A stretch of 64,000 bases of DNA from Colletotrichum lupini (lineage: Eukaryota; Ascomycota; Sordariomycetes; Glomerellales; Glomerellaceae), in contig NC_064678.1 in the NCBI RefSeq assembly GCF_023278565.1, positions 124,001 through 188,000 of the forward strand, in the 5' to 3' direction. The position numbers and the translations under genes are program-made. This document shows positions 55,600 through 64,000 of the stretch, one piece after another (position 1 is the first letter of the stretch; every line of letters begins with the position of its first letter). The notes beneath the pieces are model-generated. The model was not told the DNA's origin, did not search any database, and saw only the letters and a program-made list of their open reading frames with translations.

Positions 55600-58500
55600 G
55601 ATATAAAATTCGCTTAAGAGCCTTATTTAATATAGGAGCTAATAAGTACGGATTTATAAATAACCGCGTAACCCCTTTATTATAACGGTTCTACGTAGCT
55701 CTATCCTATAAATTATAATACCCAATCCCTATTACTAAATTTAATAAAGAGCAATTAGATAATACTAGCGTAGTATAAATTACTAACTTATATATTAATT
55801 AACGGGTCCTTTTAAAAGCACCCCTCTTTTAGCTTAATACGGGCCGCTACGACCTAATCCTAGGGCAGAAGTAGTTCGAATACTACGGGGTAAACCCTAA
55901 TATTCGCTACTAACGTTTAATATAGCCTAAGGACTTATTATTATAAGAGACGCCCTTTATTATTATTAGGAATATCGAGGACCTATGTGCCCCGGAAGTT
56001 ATTAATATATAATACTAAATCGACGCTAACTACTAGTAGGACCTATTTAAAATAGATATAACCCGCTATAATTAAAAGCTCTAGTAGTAGCGGGCGAAGG
56101 GTATACCGATTAGGATATTACTACGCCCGCTAAAAACGATAGCCTATTAAATATAGCGGTTAAACGAGGCTAAGAATATAAAGAAAATAGAACGCGCCCT
56201 TAATAGCACTAGTATCGCCCCTATAGAGAGGGCTAAGTAATAAAAACTATACTTAGTAATAATATAAATAGATATTACCTTTATTAGCGCTCCCGCTTTT
56301 AAAAAAAACCTAAGGTAGAAAGACGTCGAGATAGGCTTTATATTACTTTATAAGCTTAATTATATTATAAAAGATAAGAAAGAGGAGGTAGACCCCTTAT
56401 ATAACGACGACTAGGTTACTTATAACCTTATAGCGACGAACTTATTAAAGTATCTGCGGCCCTAGACCGACGTTTTTAATAAGGCTACTAGCGATATATT
56501 AGCGCTTTATAGGCCGTATAACTATAAGATCGAGCTCTTAGATAATAATAAGGAGAAGCTAACCTACTACTCTCTATATAAGTAGTTAGTACCCGAGCTA
56601 GAGGCTACTAGGGCCTATTTACTAAAGCACTTATAAAAGGGATTTATTAAGCTAAATAATGCTCCTTTTATATTACCGACGCTATTTATAAAAAAGTACG
56701 ATAGTAGCCTGCGCTTTTACGTTAACTTCTATAAGCTTAATAAGGTTATAAAAAAAGACCGCTACTTATTACTACTTATTAACGAGACCCTCGCGCGGCT
56801 AAGTAGGGTAAAGGTATTTACTAAGCTAGATATTAAATAGGCCTTTTATTATATCCGACTTAACCTAGCCTCCGAGGACTTAACGATATTTAGAACCCGC
56901 TATGGGGCGTATAAGTATAAGGTAGTACCCTTTGGGCTTTATAACGGGCTTATTACGTATTAGTAATATATAAATAAAATATTAATAAAGTACTTAAACG
57001 ACTTCTATATAGTATATATAAACGATATTCTAATCTTTTTTAACGACCCCCTCTAGTACTAAGAGCACGTTACTAAAGTGCTAAACTGCTTATAGAAAGT
57101 AGGCTTATAAGCGGATATTAAGAAGTGCGAATTTAGTGTTATTTTTATAAAGTACTTAGGCTTCGTAGTTTTAATAGAAGGTATATAGCCGGACGAGGAG
57201 AAAGTCTTTATAATTAGAGACTAGAAACTACTTATATTACTTAAGGGTATCTAGTCTTTCCTTAGGTTCTATAACTTTTATAAGAGGTTTATAAAGAATT
57301 ACGGCTGCTTAGCTAGGCCCCTTACGAGGTTAATAAATAAGGGAGTTCTTTTTAACTTTAGCGCCGGTTATAAGACGGCCTTTAAGGCTATAAAGTTAGT
57401 ACTAACGTTAGCGCCTATCCTCTACTATTTTAAGCTAAAGTTACTAACGCGGCTAGAAATAAATACTTCTAACTTAGTATGCGCCGGGGCGCTATTATAA
57501 TAATAAGAGGATAACGGGTTATAGTACCTAGTGGCTTTTTATTTAAAAACAATAAGCGGCGCAGAGCTTAACTATACTATTTATAATAAAAAAATACTAG
57601 TAATAGTACTATGCTTAGAAGAATAGCGCGCGGAGCTTATAAGCTATAAATATAGGTTCGACGTTATTATAAACTATTAGCTATTACTATTTTTTATAAC
57701 TAAGCGCCTACTTAACTTATAATAAGCCCGCTAAGCCGGCACGCTAACGGACTTTAATTTTTAGATTTACTACTACCTAGGGAAGGAGAACGTATTAGCT
57801 AACGCCCTCTTATAAAAGATAAAAGATATCCGTACTTAATAAGTACTAAAAAAGGCTAATAGGATATAAGTCCTTATATTACTAAGATTACTATTTTTTA
57901 ATATCGTAGCGGAGCTGCGGGCGCTACTAGGCGCCGCCGTTAGCTAACTATAGTTTATAATTAGCTTATTTTTATTAAAAAACGAGCTATAGGGGTACTT
58001 ATTAATAAAGAAGATTCTAAAGCTTAATAGGGACCCTATTATAGCGTTTCTTATATTAATACGAGCGCTAGTAGCTAAAGGACGCGAGCGCTAGTCTATT
58101 TAAAACGACGGATTATTAGTAATAAATAGGAAACTCGTAGTACCCGAGGAGGAGAACCTCCGTATTATAGTTATTCGCAAGGTCTATAAGTAGAAACTCC
58201 TCGCCTACCTAGGGCGTAATAAGGTCGTAAAAATAATTAAATAGCGGTATTACTAGCCGGGCCTAACGGTAGATACTTACTAATATGTTTAGAACTACTA
58301 TACCTATTACTAATTATAAAAACCGCGCAATAAACCCCTAGGGGAGCTAAGACCGCTACTAGTACCCGACTACCCGTAATAGTATATCTCTACCGACTTT
58401 ATAACTATCCCTACTAATTAAAAAGGATTTAATAATATATAAGTAGTAGTAGACCGCCTAGGTAAAAGGGCAATATTTATTCCTTATTATAAGACTATTA

Positions 58501-59420
58501 TAATAAAAAATATAAGCCGGATATTTTATAAGCGGGTACTACTTATCTTCGGCCTATTAGAAACTATTACGTCGGACCGAGGCCCCTAATTTATCTCTAA
58601 TTTTTAGGGGGAGCTCTATAAGATCTACGGGGTTAAGTTATAGCTATTAACGGTAGATTACTTATAAACGGACGGCTAGATAGAGGTACTAAACTAGTAT
58701 ATCTTATAGCGGTTAAGACTACTAATTAACCGATATTAAGATAATTAGAGTAATATACTACCCGCAGTCGACTTTGCCTATACTACCTAGCTTAGTAAGA
58801 CTACGGGGCTGTCGCTATACGAAGTAGAATTCGGTCGCTAGCTACGGCTTTTTTTTAACTAGTCTAAGCGAACTTACTAATTTAGCTTTATAAAAGAGAA
58901 GCTAAACCGTATTAACGCGTAGTATATAGCTTAGGGAATATACGAGGCCTAGGAGATTACTAAGAGTAATATAAAGGTTACTTAGGTATAATATAAAAAG
59001 TATACTAACCGCTGCCGGCGCCCGGACGACTTAAAAATAAGAGACCGGGTCTTTATTAATACTTTATATTAAAAGTTTACTAATATAAATAAACTATAGT
59101 AGCTATAAGCCGGCCTATAGCCTATCGTTAGTACCGGATAGGGGGGTATATAGGTCGTAGAATTGCTAGTAAGTAGCCGGGTATACCCGGTCTTTTACCT
59201 AAGTAAGCTAAGGAAGGTTACTAACGACCTACTACCCGGGTAGAACTAAGAGCTGCCGCTACTAATTGCTAACGATAATAGTAAGCTAGAGTACGAGGTT
59301 TCTAAAGTAGTTAAGTTATGCTTATATAGGGGAAAGCTATAGTACTAGGCGGACTAGAAGGGATATAATACGGATCTAACGTAGTACGATATAAAGAGCT
59401 TTAGGTATGCGCCGGCGGTA
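55600..59420 (+). pseudogene. Gypsy-type pol remnant of B (PR-RT-RH-INT-chromodomain)
   Basis: The protease motif reads LFNIGANK, where Asp would be expected in place of Asn. Reverse transcriptase shows VFTKLDIK, FRTRYGAYKYKVVPFGL and VYINDILIFFNDP, the Gypsy-type active-site box with one Asp now Asn. RNase H shows LEINTSNLVCAGALL and YNKKILVIVLCLEE. The integrase zinc region is followed by STDFITIPTN, TSDRGPQFISNF and LQTDGQIEVLN, so Asp, Asp and Glu remain. GVKLQLLTVDYLQTDGQ is typical of chromoviruses. The C-terminus shows KLEYEVSKVVKLCLYRGKL then a region with three Trp/Gln-derived stops and SFRYAPAVL, a chromodomain-like layout. Confidence 0.88.
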
Positions 59421-59622
59421 TTATAAGCGTTTTATTATTAATACTTAATTACTAAGGGTCCGCTACGGAACCTAGACGTATAAATAGAAGCTACCGCGGC
59501 TAGCGATTTACTACTACCGAGGGACGACGATAATATAATAATAATAATTATAGCTATAGATTTGTTAAAATAAGGGGTAATTAGGAGGTTTATTTTTCGG
59601 CGCTACGGATAGCGCCCTCTAG

Positions 59623-59639
59623 TATAGAGGGGGAGGTAA
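59623..59639 (+). other. Polypurine-rich tract of B
   Basis: A G/A-rich run (AGAGGGGGAGGTAA) directly precedes the 3' LTR. Confidence 0.65.
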
Positions 59640-59863
59640 TATTACGGTAGTAAGTATTAGGGCCCCTATGGGCCCCGTGGCTTAGCCTTAGGCTACGAGG
59701 CTAAGCTCTTAGTAGTTACGTAACGAGCTAGACCGCTGGGCCCAAAGGGCTAGCTCGCCAGCTTCTGCCCACTGTTCTGTTTTTTCCTTTTTTACGTTAA
59801 GTCTTTAGTTAATTAGGTCAATATAGCAGCGTTCCGACCTGCCTCAAGTTCCTTTTCGTAATA
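59640..59863 (+). repeat. 3' LTR of B (224 bp)
   Basis: Begins TATTACGGTAGTAAG (mutated) and ends TTCGTAATA. The last ~100 bp are unmutated, the reverse of the 5' LTR. Confidence 0.93.
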
Positions 59864-59867
59864 TAAG
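59864..59867. repeat. Target site duplication, right (B)
   Basis: TAAG, matching 53533-53536. Confidence 0.8.
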
Positions 59868-61929
59868 TTAGAGTACGACCCTTAGTAAGTTAGGGTAAAA
59901 AAGAAGAGGACGAAACCTAATCTTAAATAGAATCCTAATCCCTTATAAATAAGTAAATATTAACCCGGACTATTAGGGAACGTAGATATATAGAATTACG
60001 GATTAGCTTAATAATAAGTAAATTAACGCGGTATTAATCTATTTAACTAAGGTTTATAAGAAAAAGGGGCTATAGGGGTAACCCCTATTTTACGAGATCG
60101 TAAACGACCTTAGCTATTAGCTAGATAAATAGTTCGCGAGCGCAAGCCTAGGAATTATAAAAGTAGTTAATAGATTTTTTTATAAGCGAGGGGTATTACT
60201 AGCGTAATTATAATCGCAAGAGTTATACGAAATATTAATAGTAATAATTATAGAGGAGGAATTCGTACTATAGAACTAGGTATAAGTTAATAAAGTATAT
60301 AATCGCTTTAACGAATTTAAAAAAAGGGTAAATAACTTAGATTTCCTCCCTATAATTACTAATAGAAATCTGTTATTATAAAAGGATATACTAGGGTAAA
60401 ATATAGTACTAGAAGTACGATAATCGATAATTCTACTTATTTCGATTTATAACCCGTTACTATTACTAACGTAAAATTCGGCGCCGATTAGTTAATAAGA
60501 AAGGAGGTAGACGACCCGAAGTTATTAATAATACGTAGCGACGTAGGGATCGTATATAAATACCGAAAATCTAGTAGTAAATATAAGGCAATTTATAAAC
60601 CTTAAAAAGATCTTCCTAAAAGAGAAATTATACTCTGGGGGGAAGTATAAGGTTTTATAAGAAACCCTAACGATATTTTATAATTATTATAAAAAAGTTA
60701 GAATTAAGGAATACTAGTACTATTTAGTAATTAATATCGTACTCGTAAGTAAAGCCTCTAATTATTACTACGAAGCGGTGCGTAATCTTAATTAAAACGA
60801 CTTTTTTAATATAATTAATATAATCTAAAGCCGCTTCGAGACTTATAATAAGAACTTAGAGCTCCTATTTAAGTTATAAGCGATTTCTTTTATATTTATA
60901 GCTAGAATAATAGAGGGTAAATTGCGAGTAGAGATCCTTAAAGAGCTTATTAATTAAATTAATAAGCTAGCGAAAACCTAGCTAAATAAGGGGATAAATA
61001 AGTAGAAAGTCGGATATCTTTATACTATAGTTTAGTATATACTAAAAGTAAAAATAACCCTATATTAAGTACCTAAAGACTATAAGATGCTCTACTCGAG
61101 GCTAAGATTTAGCTTTAATATTAAAATAAGAATACTACGCTAAACCTACTTCTAGGTATATAACGGCCCTTATTAGTAATATTAGGTCGATCGAACGTAT
61201 AATAAAAAAGGAAAAGAGGCTAGATACGGTAATCGTTATTAAGGAGGCCTAGATTTATTAAATAAGTAGAGATTTAACTTATAAGTAAGGTAATAAAAGA
61301 GGTAATGCTATATTTATAAAAAGGATAGATATTAGTTAAGTAACTATTCTAAGAAAGAGCGTGCTAAATCGTATAAATAGTATAAAAAGTCGAGGGTAGT
61401 AAATAGTAAAACTAGCCCTCGTTAGTTTAACTAATTCCTTATTATATATAAGGGTAGATCCGGGGGTACAGAACCTAGCGACGGTAGTTAAAATAGTAGC
61501 CTAAAGTATATACCCCCTATAAGAGATTCGGAAAATAAGGAAGATCTTATCCCCTATACTAACGAATTAGATTATAACGAAATCGACGATATTAACTACT
61601 CTTTTTTCGCCCCGTTAACCTCTAGAAAATATACGAGGCTAAATAAATAAAGAGTAGCAAAAGCTCTTAATAAGTAGGCTTTTATTTATGGATAGTAAGA
61701 GAAGGTCCCTTAAATAACGGATATAGAGGAGGCTAAAAGGGCGAATTTAATAAGGCCAAAGCCTATTCTCTTAATAATTAAGGAGAAAACGCTATCTTTT
61801 TTAATATTTAAAAAAAAGGAATATAATACTAAGTAAATCTAGGGGTAGCTAGAGGGGTCTTTTTTATATTACCTAGATCCTTTAAATACTAAGCTTATAT
61901 AGGTATTTTATACGAGCAAAAGGTACGGC

Positions 61930-64000
61930 CTAAACGATTTCTATAGGATTATCCTAGATATTAGGGTATTATAATAGTTAACTAGAGGAAAAGGGTAATT
62001 CTAAGCGCTATAAAAGATTGCGCTAATAATACTTAATATATTAACGGCGGGTATTATAAGGATTAGTTTTAGCCTAGGTAAGGAAATCGTTGCCCTAGGT
62101 ATAATAAAAATAGAAACGTACTTCGAAACGATGACTTTTTATATTTTACCCGTTAATACCCTATTTCTCTTATATTTAAAAGATATAGATCGACTAGGTA
62201 TTATATTCAATAATACGAGGAATAGAATTTCTAGCAGTAAGTACTTTAAAATAGTCGAACGATAATAGGGGTATGCGTTTATAAAGCTTATTAATAATAC
62301 GAAGTTAATTAATTATTTAACGGAAAGTGAGCTTAGAAGACTATACTAGAGATTCGGGTACTCGTTAGTTACGAGGCTATATAACCTCCTAAAGTAATTA
62401 AGTAATAATAATATTAAAATAGGGGCGCTAGAGTAGTTAATAAAAGTATACTATTAATACTAAATAAATATATAGAGCCTACGCAGATTTAAGTTTAAAT
62501 TGCGTAATAAGCTTAACTTTAACTAAGAAATCGTTATTAATATTTTCTATTTAAATAGTTAGCTAGTATTATATATAATCGACGTAGTTATATTTTTCTA
62601 AGTAGGGTAATTCCTTTAGGATTTATAAGTAAAAATAGTGTGGGTAGCCCTACGAAAAAGCTAGATTAATATATACTAGGGACCGCTAGACGGTATTAAA
62701 ACCGACGCTAGTACTAGCTTTAAGTTAGTAGAATTTAGGGATAATACGACGGCTTACGGTATATAGCTAAAAGTCGTACCCATTAAAGCGTACTATAGTA
62801 TTAAAAAAGTAAAGAGGGTATATTAATAATTAAAAAGGGCGTTTAGAATTATTAAAGAGGAAAATCCGGATTCTATTAATAACGAATGCTTCTAAATAGT
62901 ACTTAAATACTATAACGATATTATGAGGCCTAACGGACTTATACTAACGCTATTAGTATTTAGAGTATATTTAAAAATAACCTTAGCCTTACTACCGTCG
63001 CTAAGTATAAGCTAACGAGCCTAAGTAATTAAAAAAATAATATAGGTACTGCGCGAGGTAAGTATAAAAAAGTAAGTTAACGAGGTAATTACTACGTATA
63101 ATAGGCCCGATATAGGGGATAATCTAAATATACTACTAAATTTAAATATATAAGTATAGCGCGAAATTACTTAATAGTAAGCTAGGCTATATAAGTTAAT
63201 TTCTATTAACGAGCGCTCTTATATAGTTACGAGAGATTGCGACTAGTTATTTAAAGTGTTAATTACGGTAATTAGACCGTATTATATAGATCCTAACGAG
63301 GTGATTTTTAACTTATAAAAAGAAGAAGAGCTAGGGGAAACTATATAACCCGCAGTAGAGGTATAGGAAATTATCCTTAACGAAATCGTTATAGTAGTAT
63401 TAATAAACGACGAGGAAGAGGAAATTGCTAAAAGGGTACTAATACTACTAGCGAGACGTTATAGAAGATTATAATAGTAAGCCCTAACGTAGTAATTTAT
63501 TACTAGTAACGAGGTAATTAATACTTTTTATATAGTAAAAGAGAAAGCCGATTTCGAGCTAGTAATTAAACTACGTAAAGAAGGCGTAATTATAATTACT
63601 AAAAAGCCGTATAAGGGATTAGATCTTATTGAAATAAATACTCTTTATAATTAAGGGGTCTATTAATTTATCTTATATAACTTAGAAAAATATATAAACC
63701 TCTATATATTTAATTACGAATAGTTCGTAAGATTAAAGGGAAAGGAATACCCTAGCCGTACGAGAAGTTTAGATACGTAATTTAAAGGTACGGCGACGTT
63801 AAAAAAGCGACGCTGCTTATATAATCGCTTATTATATAGTACTATAGCTAACGATTAATAATAGTATTAATAGCATCGCTACGGAAGAAGGGATACGAGA
63901 TTTAGAGCCGTAATATTACTTAGGCCTATATTTAATTAGCTACAGGGCTTATAAAGAAAATCCTAGCCTATTTACTAAAGGAAATAGCTAGTAAGTACTT
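61930..64000 (+). pseudogene. Copia-type pol remnant of A2 (PR-INT-partial RT)
   Basis: Aligns with 24190-26260 of A1, differing almost only by transitions. Protease-like text, the pre-integrase zinc region with Tyr in place of His/Cys, and the integrase acidic residues can be followed. Reverse transcriptase text starts near 63660 and is cut at the window end (the last readable residues are near LAYLLKEIASKYL). Confidence 0.8.

Larger units (their letters stand above)
53537..59863 (+). mobile_element. Ty3/Gypsy chromovirus-type LTR retrotransposon B, RIP-mutated, nested in A2
   Basis: A 6,327-bp element with 224-bp LTRs, a purine-rich tract before the 3' LTR and a 4-bp target duplication within A2. 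Reading through stops on + gives gag with a zinc knuckle (55342-55383), protease (about 55600-55900), reverse transcriptase (about 56680-57180), RNase H (about 57380-57830), integrase (about 58140-59200) and a chromodomain-like end (about 59290-59420). Reverse transcriptase before integrase plus a chromodomain defines a Gypsy chromovirus. Chromodomains of this class bind histone marks and steer insertion to heterochromatin, which agrees with insertion into RIP-mutated DNA. Every frame is closed, so it is dead. Confidence 0.92.
51698..64000 (+). mobile_element. Ty1/Copia-type LTR retrotransposon A2, RIP-mutated, interrupted by element B, cut by the window end
   Basis: A second copy of A1 in the same orientation. 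Its visible parts are 51698-53536 and 59868-64000, separated by nested element B. The 5' LTR is 205 bp like those of A1. Differences from A1 are almost all C/T and G/A transitions, so both were mutated independently. A2 keeps about 330 bp (around 52796-53125) and about 55 bp (around 52230) that A1 lacks. The protease-like region is at about 61930-62220, the pre-integrase zinc region at about 62310-62450 and the integrase core at about 62520-63000. The window ends inside the reverse transcriptase. All frames are closed. It lies inside the amidase gene. Confidence 0.9.

Noticed and set aside
1..64000. tRNA, rRNA and CRISPR features
   Set aside because: No cloverleaf with A and B boxes or rRNA segment was found by eye, and CRISPR is not expected in a fungal nucleus; a tRNA scan would settle the first point.

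Overview
The window is from a filamentous ascomycete, most likely a Sordariomycete. The support is short introns (60-100 bp) with GTAAGT-type donors and CTAAC-like branch points, a highly reducing polyketide synthase, a GH72 wall glucanosyltransferase, a Ytp1-like membrane protein, intergenic GGTAAGGTA-type runs, and long terminal repeat (LTR) retrotransposons mutated by repeat-induced point mutation (RIP). The genus cannot be fixed from this sequence alone.

Layout. 0-7 kb: the 3' end of a reducing PKS (ER-KR-ACP), an ochratoxinase-like amidohydrolase and an unrecognised 594-aa protein, all on the + strand. 7-15.3 kb: three spliced genes on the - strand, namely a small basic Alb1-like protein, a Ytp1-like multipass membrane protein and an MFS transporter of the allantoate/nicotinate permease type. 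15.3-20.7 kb: a gene-poor stretch ending in a decayed pseudogene. 20,667-27,700: a complete but heavily RIP-mutated Ty1/Copia-type element (A1), with 205-bp LTRs and a 5-bp target duplication. 27.7-51.7 kb: a normal-composition island with a GAS1-like glucanosyltransferase, a short BIR protein, a tubby/LURP-like gene split by a 494-bp hAT-type miniature inverted-repeat transposable element (MITE), a maltose O-acetyltransferase, a DUF2306 membrane protein, a secreted 8-Cys protein and a 5'-truncated amidase. 51,698-64,000: a second copy of the Copia element (A2), inserted in the amidase gene, in the same orientation as A1, and itself interrupted by a RIP-mutated Ty3/Gypsy chromovirus-type element (B, 53,537-59,863).

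The main story is transposon damage and genome defence. RIP has removed nearly every CpA/TpG from the retroelements while leaving CpG common, so Cys and His codons read as Tyr and Gln/Trp codons as stops. The outermost 70-150 bp of the elements escaped mutation. RIP in A2 runs up to the edge of nested element B, which implies that A2 was mutated before B arrived and that B was mutated in a later round. The MITE is not RIP-mutated and looks young: it has a perfect 8-bp target duplication, and removing it with one duplication copy rejoins the host reading frame exactly.

Gene models with introns were inferred from splice motifs and frame continuity, without transcripts. Several long stretches (10-13.6, 15.3-19.6, 31.2-36, 43.5-46.2 and 46.8-49.6 kb) show no gene that I can support.
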